Notes under the pieces: generated by a model
What the model was told of the DNA's origin: nothing
The model's database searches: none
What the model saw: only the letters and a program-made list of their open reading frames with translations
Part shown: in pieces, positions 8,438-18,800 of the stretch
Layout: each line of letters starts with the position of its first letter
Position numbering within the stretch: position 1 is the stretch's first letter
Position numbers and translations under genes: made by a program
DNA from: Verrucomicrobiota bacterium
GTDB lineage: Bacteria; Verrucomicrobiota; Verrucomicrobiia; Verrucomicrobiales; DEV007
Direction: 5' to 3'
Length of the DNA stretch: 53,449 bases
Assembly: GCA_020630975.1 (NCBI GenBank)
Contig: JAHDID010000042.1
Coordinates: 1 to 53,449, forward strand

Positions 8438-8544
8438 TATCAAAAGGGGACCTCCGGAAACCTCTGAATGCAGACTGAGTGGCCAGAAACACCGCTAACT
8501 TCGTTGGAAAAATGGCCCTCTATTAACTAACTAAATACCTAGTG

Positions 8545-8632
8545 TACCGTCGGCGTTGCCGGGAAGCATGACTTTCTCCGTGTTGTTCCAGATATAGGTA
8601 GGGTAGTAGCTATGGGCGCGGCGCTGGTTGAC
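8545..8632 (-). pseudogene. 88 bp duplicated sulfatase fragment
   Basis: This matches 11729-11816, inside the sulfatase pseudogene 3 kb downstream, with about three differences. On the minus strand it encodes residues around RRAHSYYPTYIWNNTEKVML. It is a partial duplication, not a gene. Confidence 0.85.
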
Positions 8633-8650
8633 GAATGTTGTGGTTTTGAA

Positions 8651-8699
8651 GTGTAAAAGGTGTCAGGTGGATTCAGTGTAAAATATCTAGTTTTCTTAC
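8651..8699 (+). repeat. GTGTCAGG dispersed repeat, copy 7
   Basis: GTGTAAAAGGTGTCAGGTGG, then AAAATATCTAG, then TTTTCTTAC. It starts about 18 bp after the copied sulfatase fragment. Confidence 0.6.
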
Positions 8700-8836
8700 A
8701 ATCTTGGTAGAGTCAGCCTGGCGTCGTTGATGAAATCCAACAGTCCAATCATCCATTGCGCCATTCTCATCTATTCATCACCTGCTCTTGAATTAACTAA
8801 CCGTGACCTCTTGGCATTTTTCTCAATATTGAAAAC

Positions 8837-10909
8837 TTACTTTCTTATCGTAAACGGTGAAGCAGGCAGTCTTTCTTTGTTTGCCAAATTCACATCCAGC
8901 TTTTCTTTACCCATATCAAGATCGGCTCCGTAACGCACTGCAACGGGTTGCTGAACCGTTGTGGCACTGACCACTACTGTATCGCCTCTGATTTTTGCTT
9001 CTGCAGCCATAAAGGTTTCCCCATCCTCACTGATATAGAAACCGCGCAGAGGCTGTCCGTCGGATGCAATCAAACCGGAACCCATGTGGTCGAATGACAG
9101 GATCGCCGCACCGCCATTCACCTGCATAGATTTGATGACGGGGCCGGAATACACCAGGTTGGTTTCGCCATAGACCTTAGCGCGGGCAGCCAGGGCGAGG
9201 CGATGCCCGATAGGAGCCTTGGTGTTCGGATGGATGGGATGATTGTTTGCATCATAGTCTTTGGGGAGGTCGATCGTGACCGCCATAAAGGTGTTGGGAT
9301 TGTTTTTCCAGATATCGAGCTGGGCTTCGCGAAAGACGTGCCAGTTTCGTTCCTCAAAGCGCGGAAGCTGGACAAAGTAAAAAGGTAGTTCGTCATTGCC
9401 CCAGCTCTTTCGCCAGTCGTCCGCCATAGCAGGCAACAGCCTTTTCTGCTCCTCAAAGCGGCTGATATTGGCGGAGCCCTGATACCAGATAAAACCCTTC
9501 ACCGGGAACGGCATAACGGTCTTGATCATGGATTCATACAAGTAGGAGGAGGCATTGACCGTCTTCCCTTTCGGGTTTTTACGGTTCTGCTTTTCATACT
9601 TATCCCACAGCGGTAAATCCTGACTGAGAACCTCCGGGCTGCACCATGTCTCCGTGACGGTACCGCCATAGGTGCAGGTGATCAGCCCGACCGGAATGTC
9701 GATTTTTTCCTGTAATTCGCGGACAAAGTGATAGCCAACAGCACTCGTGATTTTTGTAACCTCGGAGTCCGGCCCGGCTTTTTCCCAACGCCCAGTTGAC
9801 GAAGCGAACCGTCGAGCACCCGGCACTTTAAACAAACGCAGCATTGGGTTTGCCGATGCGGCAAGGGCTTCCGCCCCATGTTTCTCCTTGAGCAAATAAT
9901 AGGCCATATTCGACTGCCCTGAAGCGAGCCAGACATCGCCAATGAGAATGTTGGAGTATCGAAGTGTGGGAGTATGGGAGTCGGTGGCAACGGTCATCGT
10001 CTGCGGTGCCTTATTCGCCTTCATCGGCGGGAAGAAAACGCGCCATTTCCCGTTGCGGGCAGTGCTGTCGAGATCATAACCGGCAAAAGTGACCGTCACA
10101 ACGGTGCCGTCTGCTGCCGTGCCCCAAACCGGAACAGGCGCGTTGCGCTGCAGGATCATATTATCGGAGAAAACATCCGGAAGAGTCAACGCCGGCTTAG
10201 CGGGTTCCGGAAGAGTGCTTCCGGGAGCGGCATGGAGCAACGCCACTTGATCAGAACTCAGCATATGATCATAAATACGCAGATCATAGATTTTTCCGTC
10301 AAACTGATTCTCCAGACGATTCGCAGTGTCCTCGAGGTTATAGCTGCCGACCCGAATGCCGGACAGTTCAGTTCGTTTCGCATCCTTTTTCGACGCAACC
10401 AACGCCCCGTTCATATAGTAAGACATGGTGTTCGACGACCAATCCCATGTGACAACCGCATGGTTCCACTCACCGACCGAAATCGCAGTTTCCCCCAGCG
10501 GAGTCCACCCATTATAAATAGCCCGTACGGCGAATTTTCCCTTCGGCACCATCAGCTTAACCCCCTTGCTCAGGAAAATATAGTTCCCGCCGGTCAGCGT
10601 TTCGGCTTTCAGCCATATACTGCACGAACCCGAGTCGAAGGTTGGGATATTTGGAAGCGTAAAGCCCGATTTATTCGAAGCGTTCATTCCAAGCTTCAGT
10701 GAGTTTGACGGCGCATCCTCAACCGCACCGGCCGGAATATCCGCGACAAACTGCGGCAACTCTATATGCACCCCATCCAACGTCGGCTTGCCGTGTTTCA
10801 TCCCAACGGAATCTTCGAGGTTCCCATCAAATGTATAACGATGCGACATTCTCGCCTGCGCGGAGAGACATCCCGCGCACAACAACAGTATAATCCAGAG
10901 TATTTTCAT
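8837..10909 (-). CDS. Secreted LamG plus sialate O-acetylesterase-like protein
   Basis: A 690-residue protein. Residues 1-18 form a signal peptide (MKILWIILLLCAGCLSAQA). A LamG/concanavalin-like domain follows (about 20-225; SCSIWLKAETL, GEWNHAVVTWDW, GKIYDLRIYDHMLS). From about 240 to 690 comes a sialate O-acetylesterase (SGNH) domain with the serine block GDVWLASGQSNM near 331-336, YGGTVTETWCSP, and a DANNHPIHPNTKAPIGHR segment that may hold the Asp/His. Homologues remove acetyl groups from sugars outside the cytoplasm; in PVC bacteria they are often plant- or algal-glycan deacetylases. It is the last gene of the minus-strand unit that starts at module A (18.9 kb). Substrate unknown. Confidence 0.85.
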   Translation of the reverse strand: MKILWIILLLCAGCLSAQARMSHRYTFDGNLEDSVGMKHGKPTLDGVHIELPQFVADIPAGAVEDAPSNSLKLGMNASNKSGFTLPNIPTFDSGSCSIWLKAETLTGGNYIFLSKGVKLMVPKGKFAVRAIYNGWTPLGETAISVGEWNHAVVTWDWSSNTMSYYMNGALVASKKDAKRTELSGIRVGSYNLEDTANRLENQFDGKIYDLRIYDHMLSSDQVALLHAAPGSTLPEPAKPALTLPDVFSDNMILQRNAPVPVWGTAADGTVVTVTFAGYDLDSTARNGKWRVFFPPMKANKAPQTMTVATDSHTPTLRYSNILIGDVWLASGQSNMAYYLLKEKHGAEALAASANPMLRLFKVPGARRFASSTGRWEKAGPDSEVTKITSAVGYHFVRELQEKIDIPVGLITCTYGGTVTETWCSPEVLSQDLPLWDKYEKQNRKNPKGKTVNASSYLYESMIKTVMPFPVKGFIWYQGSANISRFEEQKRLLPAMADDWRKSWGNDELPFYFVQLPRFEERNWHVFREAQLDIWKNNPNTFMAVTIDLPKDYDANNHPIHPNTKAPIGHRLALAARAKVYGETNLVYSGPVIKSMQVNGGAAILSFDHMGSGLIASDGQPLRGFYISEDGETFMAAEAKIRGDTVVVSATTVQQPVAVRYGADLDMGKEKLDVNLANKERLPASPFTIRK

Positions 10910-10939
10910 TAACTGATAGGCTAATTTTTCATCCTTTAC

Positions 10940-12464
10940 TTACTTAGTATCCACAGGCGATGGCCAGTGCGGAGAGTTGCTACGACTGGCGGCGAAGAAG
11001 GCTTCGAACTGTTGGGCTTTTTTGGGGTGCGACGCAGCGAGGTTGTTTTTCTCGGCGAGGTCGTTGGCGAGGTTGTAGAGTTGGGTTGGCTTATTAGCAA
11101 AGCGGATGGCTTTCCAGTCACCCATGCGCGCGGCTTGTTTGAAGCCGCCTTCGTAGAATTCCCAGTAGAGTTTGCGCTGGTGAAGATCCTGTTTCTGTCC
11201 GAGGAGCATGGGCAAGACGTTGAGGCCATCGGCGTTGCTCGGAGTATCGCCGCCGGCGAGAGCGGCGCAAGTCGGTAGTGCGTCGGCGAACCACCAGGGA
11301 TCGTTGCGGACCGAGCCGGATTGGATCTTGCCGGGCCAACGGACAATCATGGGCACGCGGATGCCGCCTTCGGTGAGATCGCGCTTGTGACCGGTGAGTG
11401 CACCGGAACTGTCGAAACGTCCATCCCAACGCTTGGCGGCGCCATTGTCGGAAGTAAAGAAAACGATAGTGTTGTCGTCGATGCCTAGTTCTTTGAGTAG
11501 TGCGAACATATCGCCCATATCTTCGTCCAGACGGGTGATCATAGCGGCGTGGACTTTTTCATCTTTCTTCCAGGGCTTGTCCGCGTAGGGACCCAGGTCT
11601 GGAATCTCATACCTTGAGTGGGGAATGAGATAGGGGAGATAGAGAAAGAAGGGCTTCGCCTTCGCGTGGCTGCGGATAAACTGAAGTGCGAATTCCGCAA
11701 ACATGTCGTGAGTATACTGTCCCTTTTTTACCGTCGGCGTTGCCGGGGAGCATGACTTTCTCCGTGTTGTTCCAGATATAGGTAGGGTAGTAGCTGTGGG
11801 CGCGGCGCTGGTTGATGTAACCATAGAATTCGTCCCAACCTTTCTTACCAGGTTCACCAGTGGTTCCCGGTTCGCCGATCCCCCATTTGCCGGTCATACC
11901 AGTGAGATGGACCCGACGTTCAGACCACTCCCAGCTCCTTTTAGAGCAGTCTTTATGGTTGCCCTTCGAGGCGCTAGCCCTGACCAGCACTCATTGCGAG
12001 CCTCCCATGGCTCGGAAAACCCTGCAATGCAAGGGGCGTTAGATCGGATTGAAAACCGGGGTCCTGCTCACAGTGACGTAACCGGCGTCTTTCATGACTT
12101 GTGCCAGGCAGTTGTCGTCAGCTTTCAATGGCACACTCCCCTCGCCACCGCCAAGTCCTTTAACCCCGCCCTTGCCAAAGTTGCCACGAACGGTCGTGTG
12201 GCCGGTATGTTGACCAGTCATCAGGACACTCCTAGCTGGCGCACAGACTGGCGCCCCCGAATAACAATCCGTGAAACGCACACCCTCGGCCGCCATCTGG
12301 TCGAGATTAGGCGTCTGGATGACTCTTTGGCCGTAGCTACCCAAATCGGCATAGCCCAAGTCGTCAGCCATAACGACAATGACGTTGGGTCGTTCTTCCG
12401 CCATGCTCAGCTTGATTCCTAAAAACAGGCAGGTAAGTGTTACGATTACTTGTCTCTTATTCAT
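10940..12464 (-). pseudogene. Sulfatase split by a MITE and a frameshift
   Basis: The N-terminal part has a signal peptide, the RPNVIVVMADDLGYADLGSY motif and the formylglycine site CAPARSVLMTGQ. The frame then enters a 167 bp MITE after GYVT and stops. Downstream of the element coding resumes at GMTGKWGIGEPGTTG. It breaks again at the A-run complementary to 11724-11729: a one-base shift separates GNADGKK from GQYTHDMFAEFALQF. The rest is intact to PSPVDTK (EDMGDMFALLKELGIDDNTI, FTSDNGAAKRWDG, GGIRVPMIVRWPG). This would have been a secreted arylsulfatase-type hydrolase. The MITE break is structural; the one-base shift could be a sequencing error. Confidence 0.9.
11905..12071. mobile_element. 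167 bp MITE with GGACCC inverted ends inside the sulfatase
   Basis: The ends are AGATGGACCC (left) and the complement of GTGAGCAGGACCC (right), flanked by a 4 bp direct repeat AGTG (CACT on the coding strand) at 11901-11904 and 12072-12075. Deleting the element plus one AGTG restores ..GYVTGMTGKWG.. in the sulfatase. It encodes no protein. I see no second copy in the window. Confidence 0.8.
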
Positions 12465-12465
12465 A

Positions 12466-12512
12466 GCGGGCTCTGTAGTGAATCACTCCTGAATCTGAGC
12501 AGAAGCTTTTCT
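12466..12512. repeat. 47 bp direct repeat, copy 1
   Basis: Identical to 33100-33146. It begins GCGGGCTCTGTAGTGAATCA and ends AGCAGAAGCTTTTCT. Here it abuts the start codon of the sulfatase pseudogene. At 33100 the same bases are the end of a glgX fragment and the last codons of another sulfatase, so this copy is out of context. Confidence 0.9.
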
Positions 12513-12625
12513 GGCTTGGAGATGAAGTGAGTAGTGATCCACGTTTCTTCAATGCCAATTTGGTAAAAGATCCGTTTTCGAACTGGACCGGTATTGAGTA
12601 AGCATGGTTTGGTCTCGCTCTCTTA

Positions 12626-14017
12626 TCAAACCAAAACATCATTGATCACATTCCCAAACACGTCGGTTAAGCGAAAATCGCGACCGTTGAAGCGGTAGGT
12701 CAGGCGTTCGTGATCGATGCCTAACGCGTGCAGGACGGTGGCGTGGATGTCGTGAATGTTGACTTTTTTCTCTGTGGCTTTGTAACCAAACTCATCGGTG
12801 GCTCCATAGCTGACGCCTCCCCGGATTCCGCCTCCCGCCATCCAGGTGGTATAGGCAAAAGGATTGTGATCGCGGCCGGGATTCGCACCTTTTTGGGCAA
12901 CCGGCTGACGGCCGAACTCGCCGCAGCAGAGGATGAGAGTATCATCGAGCATGCCTCTCGCTTTTAAATCAGTGAGCAATCCGGCAATGGGTTGATCGAC
13001 TTCCTGCCCGAATCCGCCGTGGTTCGCCTTGATATTGACATGGCCATCCCAACTGTTGGCGTTGGATTCGCCGCCACTATAGATTTGTACCATCCTGACA
13101 CCGCGTTCGACCAGGCGTCGAGCCATCAGGCATTGGCGGGCAAAGTGATCGCAATGCGGTTCGTCGATGCCATATAGATTTCGCGTGGCTGCGGTTTCGC
13201 GCATGACATCAAGGGCTTCGGGAGCCGCAGCCTGCATGCGAAAAGCGAGTTCAAAGGACTGGATGCGAGCTTCCATTTCGTCTTCGAGAAGCGCCTCATT
13301 ATTTCCGCCGCGATTCAATAGATTGAGCAGATCGAGCTGTTCTTTCTGCTGTGATTCGCTCATGCCCTTGCGACGGCTGAGGTCATTGATCGGATCTCCC
13401 TGTATATTGAGTGAGGTTCCCTGGTAGGTTCCGGGAAGAAATCCGCTGCTCCAGTTCTGCGCATAGCCTTTTGGAAAGCCGCGCCCTTTGGTATCCGTCA
13501 TGACGACGAATCCCGGCAGATCCCGACTCGCAGTTCCGAGCCCGTAGAGTAGCCATGAGCCCATACTGGGAAACCCGAGTCGAGGCAGACCCGAGTTCAT
13601 CTGGAACAGGGCTGGTGTGTGGTTGTTCGATTCTGAGTAACACGAATGAATGAAAGCCATATCATCGGCATGGCGTGAGGCAGTTTGGTGAAAGACCTCG
13701 GAGATCATTTTCCCACACTCGCCGTAGGGTCGAAACGTAAAAGGGGAAGGCATCAGGTTGCCTTGTGCGCCGGAAAAGAAAGTACTTTTCGGATCAAACC
13801 CGGGGAGCGGTTCACCGGCATGTTTGGCGAGCGCCGGTTTGTAATCGAAGGTGTCGACATGGCTGGGACCGCCGTTGAGAAACAGCCAGATCACCCGTTT
13901 CGCCGTAGCAGGATGATGTCGCCCACCTGAAAGTGCGCCATCATCGGCGAGCACGGAATTGAGTCCGATTAACCCGGCTCCTGCTCCGGTTTGAGATAGG
14001 AAGGTTCTTCGATTCAT
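12626..14017 (-). CDS. DUF1501 protein, Tat-exported
   Basis: A 463-residue member of DUF1501, a family of the sulfatase/alkaline-phosphatase-like fold, common in Planctomycetes and Verrucomicrobia and usually next to DUF1549/DUF1553 proteins. The N-terminus MNRRTFLSQTGAGAGLIGL is a Tat-type leader. The family motifs KRVIWLFLNGGPSHVDTFDY, LILCCGEFGRQP and GRDHNPFAYTTWMAGGGI are present. The exact reaction of the family is not established; a role in handling extracellular polymers with its partner is usually assumed. It lies 27 bp downstream of the GH32 gene and in the same unit as the PSD1 protein. Confidence 0.9.
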   Translation of the reverse strand: MNRRTFLSQTGAGAGLIGLNSVLADDGALSGGRHHPATAKRVIWLFLNGGPSHVDTFDYKPALAKHAGEPLPGFDPKSTFFSGAQGNLMPSPFTFRPYGECGKMISEVFHQTASRHADDMAFIHSCYSESNNHTPALFQMNSGLPRLGFPSMGSWLLYGLGTASRDLPGFVVMTDTKGRGFPKGYAQNWSSGFLPGTYQGTSLNIQGDPINDLSRRKGMSESQQKEQLDLLNLLNRGGNNEALLEDEMEARIQSFELAFRMQAAAPEALDVMRETAATRNLYGIDEPHCDHFARQCLMARRLVERGVRMVQIYSGGESNANSWDGHVNIKANHGGFGQEVDQPIAGLLTDLKARGMLDDTLILCCGEFGRQPVAQKGANPGRDHNPFAYTTWMAGGGIRGGVSYGATDEFGYKATEKKVNIHDIHATVLHALGIDHERLTYRFNGRDFRLTDVFGNVINDVLV

Positions 14018-14044
14018 GGTTTTACTTTAACTATAATTTTTTCG

Positions 14045-15793
14045 CTACTCCGCTAACTCCGGCCAGATCGATTTCATTTTCCAGGCGGTCAATTGTTTCA
14101 GCGTCGCGCTGCCACCTCTTGCCCGGAAAGAGACCAGCTGGCTGTCTTCTCGACTCGGATAGGTCCGGATGGTCAGGCATTGCCTGTCATTGGCAAAGAC
14201 TTCGACTACGCTGTGATCAATGAAGACTCGAAGGCGCAGAGGCGCATCCTCCTCTAACCAAAGCGGCCCTGACTCGGGCGTACGCGCAGGGACTCGTGGA
14301 TCGAGGCTGCTTTCGCTGACATCGATACTAAGTGTGTGTGCATTTTCTGATCTGCCATGCCATGCCTCGCGAAATATACGAATACGGGTGCGTTCTTCTC
14401 CTGCTGGTGAGTGGAGGATATCGAGAGATACCTCTCTGGCTTCGCGAAAATCGATTTCAGCCTCGATCTCAAGGGCGCGTCCGCTGACGTTCGGCAGGAC
14501 GACTTCTTTGCCGGACTCTACCGTGAGGTTTTCGATGCGGACTGACTCACCTCTTAGGCTTTTCAATTCCGCGACCGGTTCAATCTGTAGCGGGTTGAAG
14601 AAGTCTCGCAGATTCGACTCGATGATAAACGGTCTCTCCTGGAGCACGGGTGGTTTGCCATAGTCTTTATGGAGGGAAAGGACTCGTGGTAATGACATCA
14701 TACCCTTCCAGCCCTCGGTGATCACTTCACGCTTCGTTCCCATGTTTTCGGTGATATTGAAAATGGTGACCAGTCGCCCATCTGGCGTAATCAATCCTGA
14801 AGGAGCGTGAAGACTCCCGTAAAGAACTGGGCCGAAGCTGAACAGTTGACTGTGCTCTTCCTCGAATGAAAGCTTTTGTTTATCGTAACGACCAATGGTG
14901 TAGGCAGGTCCGCGGGCGTGGACAAAGTAGTAGAGTAGATGACGGTGTTTGCCGATTGGCATTAGACTGGCGCAGGCGAGGTCGTGTCCACGCTCAATCC
15001 CGTAGCGCTTTTCGAAGAAGGGTTCGGGATGCCGGGTCCATTTCCGGAGATCCCGCGAGTGAAAAAGGCTCAAGCGGGGGACTTTATTGTCCCAATGATA
15101 GAGGCCGGTGCGTTCTTTGGCCTGGCGAAGGATCATCCACCATTGATCATCCTCCTGCCAAAAGAAAGAGTCGATAGGAGTTGAGTGATCTGCCTGGAGT
15201 TCATCTCCGCTCAGAGCTTTCCAGGTCGTCCAGGATGAAAGATCCGGATCTTTTGAGCGGGCAAGGTAGACGCCATTTGTGCCCCGAGCGAAACTGAGCC
15301 AAGCCTCGTTTTCGGTCACCTGCATTTGTCCTGTGAGGCCAGCGATGCCGGGAATTCGGGCTCGGTCTTTCCAGTGAACCATGTCTTCGCTTACTGCGTG
15401 CCCTTTGCCGCCCGGGGAGATATAGAAAAGGTGATACTTGCCCTTCCAGTAGGCAAAGCCACCCGGGTCATGCAGAGTGCCGATTGGAGAGGAAAGATGG
15501 TAGCGGGGGCGGTGCGGGTCGTTGGCGAGAGCCTCGCGGGAGGCGGTAAGTGTGGCGATGTCGTTGGGAATAGGCAAAGCTGTTTCATCAGCGTTCGCCT
15601 GGATGGTTGTGCAGCAGGCTAGAAAGAGGAGTTTTGCGATGTGGTGGCGAGCGCCGACGAGTGGAGATTCATTGTATGAGCAAGGTTCTCCCGAAGATGC
15701 GGATAGGCTTTGCTGGTCCACTCGCTGGCGCTCGCCGCCACCTTTTAAACCAATACCAGCAATCAACTGTGATATGGACTTAGGGAACAACAT
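14045..15793 (-). CDS. GH32-type glycosidase with an insertion in its leader
   Basis: A 582-residue protein of the GH32/GH68 five-bladed propeller class with a C-terminal beta-sandwich. The propeller includes LHDPGGFAYWKGKYHLFY (candidate nucleophile Asp109, standing for the WMNDPNG motif). The sandwich ends with LRLRVFIDHSVVEVFANDRQ. Known members cleave fructans or sucrose. The usual acid/base motif ECP is replaced by GHDLACASLM, so the chemistry may differ. Residues 18-51 are encoded by a 102 bp in-frame hairpin element, which splits the leader (IAKLLFLACCTTIQANA is the likely hydrophobic core). The gene starts 10 bp after the PSD1 stop, so it is coupled to it. No better internal ATG exists in frame. 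Confidence 0.78.
   Translation of the reverse strand: MLFPKSISQLIAGIGLKGGGERQRVDQQSLSASSGEPCSYNESPLVGARHHIAKLLFLACCTTIQANADETALPIPNDIATLTASREALANDPHRPRYHLSSPIGTLHDPGGFAYWKGKYHLFYISPGGKGHAVSEDMVHWKDRARIPGIAGLTGQMQVTENEAWLSFARGTNGVYLARSKDPDLSSWTTWKALSGDELQADHSTPIDSFFWQEDDQWWMILRQAKERTGLYHWDNKVPRLSLFHSRDLRKWTRHPEPFFEKRYGIERGHDLACASLMPIGKHRHLLYYFVHARGPAYTIGRYDKQKLSFEEEHSQLFSFGPVLYGSLHAPSGLITPDGRLVTIFNITENMGTKREVITEGWKGMMSLPRVLSLHKDYGKPPVLQERPFIIESNLRDFFNPLQIEPVAELKSLRGESVRIENLTVESGKEVVLPNVSGRALEIEAEIDFREAREVSLDILHSPAGEERTRIRIFREAWHGRSENAHTLSIDVSESSLDPRVPARTPESGPLWLEEDAPLRLRVFIDHSVVEVFANDRQCLTIRTYPSREDSQLVSFRARGGSATLKQLTAWKMKSIWPELAE
15641..15742. repeat. 102 bp hairpin element inside the GH32 leader
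   Basis: The left arm GTGGTGGCGAGCGCC (15641-15655, continuing to 15665) pairs with the right arm ending GGCGCTCGCCGCCACC (15717-15742); the arms are about 25 bp long. The element is exactly 34 codons long and in frame. A half-site of the same family (CACTCGCTAGGCGCTCGCCG) lies at about 50410. No clear target duplication was found. Confidence 0.7.
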
Positions 15794-15802
15794 TACTTCG
15801 AC

Positions 15803-18800
15803 CTACTGTTGAAAAACAAATTCATTCAAACTAAACAATGTCTGACAAAAGTCGGCGAGCCGTTCTGAAGTCGGTTGGTCCCCTGACGAAGTGAGGTAAC
15901 TGTGGGCGACCTCTGCTTCCGATTGTGTCGGTGGGCGACCAAGGGCGAGCTGATAAGCATATTCGATCTGCTCCTTCCACTCATCTCCCTTGCCGTCTAT
16001 TCGAGCCGCAAACGCTTCACTATACCTTCGTACCTGTGGATTGTTCATCATCAACAGCGCCTGAGGTGCCACAGTTGTTACCGCACGTTGATCGAGGCTG
16101 GCAAGCGTATCGGGCCAATTGAGCTGGACCATCATCGGGATTAGCTGGCTGCGCTTGATCTCGAAATAGATACTACGGCGAACCATGGTCTCGTGGAGGG
16201 TGCCTTTGCCATACATGGTGTGATCGAGTAGCCCGCTGACGGCAAGCATGCGGTCGCGGATGACCTCGGCCTCTAGCCGTTTCGGAGGGTAGCGCCAGAG
16301 CCAGTGGTTCCGAGGATCCAGGTTGGCGGCATCCGGGCGCAGAGCTGAGCTTTGTCGCCATGTGGCACTGGTGAGGATCAGCTTGTGCATGGCTTTCATG
16401 TCCCAACCGGAGTCGATGAACTGCTGCGCTAACCAATCGAGCAATGCCGGATGCGTGGGAGGCGTGCCCTGGGCGCCAAAATCACTTGGCGTCGAAACGA
16501 TGCCTTTAGCGAAGTGATGTTGCCAGAGGCGATTGACCATGATTCGGGCAGCGATTCGTCCGGCGCCCTTTTCTGCGTCGGTCAGCCAGCTGGCCAGTGC
16601 GGCTCGCCTACCGGATGTGAGCGGGTTGGCGACGGCTTGCTTCCAGGATGAAAACTCCTGTTCGCCATCATTCAGTGCGACGACCTGGAGAAACCCCGGC
16701 TCGGCTTTGCCTTCCTTATTGGCCGGAGAGCCTCTTCTAAGCAAATAGACATCTTCCCAAAAATCGACGCTCTGGGTTTTCCAGTGGGCAGGTGTTTTTC
16801 CTTCGGTGGTGACTAGGGCGGTTTGGAATGGGGCTGGAGGTAATTGATCGGTCAGGTCCTGGACTTGTCTGGCCAGATTGATCCATTCTGGATCGGCGAT
16901 GGCCAGGCTGGCGAGCGTAGCCTGCTTCGAGGCTGATGGTGATCTGGATGCCTCTACTAACCATTTGCCGTCCACCGCTGGCTCGAGAAGTGGGCGTTTT
17001 TCAGTGCCCAGTAAAAACTTGAGCCTAATCTTTCCAAGGCCAAATCTACCCTCAGGCGTGTCATTCGCACAGGGCAGCCGGACGGAGAACCGATACTCAT
17101 CGGCAGCAGGTAGCTGAGCCCAGCCTAAAAACAGGGCTTGTGGTTCAACGCCGCCGAAGGTGGTATTTCTACCACCACCTTTCTCGATGCCATAGACCTT
17201 CCTGGCTTGTTCAGCACCAACGGTCGCATCGGCAGAATTGATTTTTACGGGTACAGGCTTGCCTGGTTTGCCATCGGTAAATGGTGTGGCTGTGATAGTT
17301 ACCTTGAAAAGATTGACACGCCCGATTGAACTGGTGCCGATTCCGCCGGTGGGATTCTCGAGGTCCGGTAGCATCTCTATACTGACGCCGCGGATACCGG
17401 CGAGCGAGGTGCGAAAATTGAGGACGTAACCGGCGTGACCACCATTGACGTAGGTCGCCTGAAACGTGTGCGGAGCGACTTCCTCTACCTTCATCGTGGT
17501 TCGATGCAACTCATTGGCATTATTTTTCGGCGGACTGCTCAGCCCCACGAAAGACTCGGTTGGTAGATAAACCCAACCTACAGGATGAGCCGTCGCCTCG
17601 CTACGATCGTTTTTGAGTAGTTGTTTTTCGTATAGTTTCAGTTTCGCCCTGGCATCGGCGATAGCCTTTTCGTGGGCGTCCGACCGGGCACGGTCTTCGG
17701 CGGTTTGGGGTAGATGTATATTTTCATACCTGCGGGTGGTCGTCGCAAAGATCGAGGCGAGCGAGTAGTAATCGGCAGCTGGTATCGGGTCGAACTTATG
17801 GTCATGGCAACGGGCACAGCCTAGTGACAGCCCGAGAAAGGCGTTGCCTGTGGTATTCACCCAGTCGTCGATCACATCGTATCGCTCCAGCTCAGCTTCG
17901 CGTTCGGTGATTTGTCCGTTCTTCACACCTGCGGCGAGAAAACCGGTCGCCTGCCAGGCGAGATGATTGTCTGGAGCGATTTCATCACCCGCCAGTTGCC
18001 AGTGAACAAACTGATCGTAGGGCATGTTCTGGTTAAAGGCCCGGATCAGGAAATCCCGGTAGGGCCAGGAGTGGTGGCGGTCGTTATCATTCTCAAATCC
18101 GCCACTGTCGGCATACCGGGCCAAGTCCATCCAGTGCCGCGCCCAGCGTTCGCCATAGTGCGGACTGTCGAGAAGCCGGTCGATCACCTTTTCCCAGGCA
18201 TCCGCAGAGGAGTCGGCGAGAAAAGCATCGACCTCGTCCGGTGTAGGCGGCAGACCGGTTAGGTCCAAACTCACCCGGGTGATCAATGTGCGGCGATCTG
18301 CTTCGGGTGAAAGAGACAGCCCGTGTTCTCCTAGTTTTCTGATAATGAAATCGTCGATGCGGTTGCGGTCACCAAAGTCGGTCTGCAGAGGCCGGAAAGA
18401 CCTGAACTGACGATCTTCATTCGTGACCACACTGAGGTCCTCGACCTCGCGCGGATTGTCCACCAGTCGTTTGCTGTAGGGGGCGCCCAGGTCGATCCAT
18501 CGTTTCAGTGCTTCAAGCTTTTCGGGACCGAGCGGATCTCCCTTCGGCGGCATGAAGGGCTCCTCAAGCCGTGCCGTCACTTGATACATAAAGCTACCCG
18601 CCCCATCGCCAAGAATAATGGTCTGACCATGCGAACCGCCTTTCAGCAACCCGGCCCGCGTGGCGAAATCGAGGTCGCCCTTCACCTTTTCCCCGCCGTG
18701 GCAGTTCACGCAATGCTCCTTCAGCAGCGGCGCTATCGTGGAATCAAACAACGCCAATCCTTCGCGCATCCGCTGAGCATGACCCGCATCGACCGCGATA

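Larger units (their letters stand above)
8438..8836. other. Gene-free spacer with a sulfatase fragment and a repeat
   Basis: It contains the 88 bp copied sulfatase piece at 8545-8632 and a GTGTCAGG repeat at 8651-8699. It marks the boundary between the mobile region and the carbohydrate locus. Confidence 0.55.

Noticed and set aside
9974-10702. A 242-codon plus-strand frame opposite the sialate O-acetylesterase gene
   Set aside because: Antisense to a clear signal-peptide/LamG/SGNH protein; no recognisable motif.
10920-10940. A TTTTTCATCCTTTAC word upstream of the sialate esterase, considered as a fifth operator copy
   Set aside because: Only one half-site matches, and the rest of the module and the iclR relic are absent.
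11796-12422. A 208-codon plus-strand frame
   Set aside because: Antisense to the sulfatase pseudogene and created by the MITE; no family resemblance.
12457-12642. A 61-codon minus-strand frame upstream of the sulfatase pseudogene
   Set aside because: It is made of the 47 bp repeat and spacer, with no domain and no leader.
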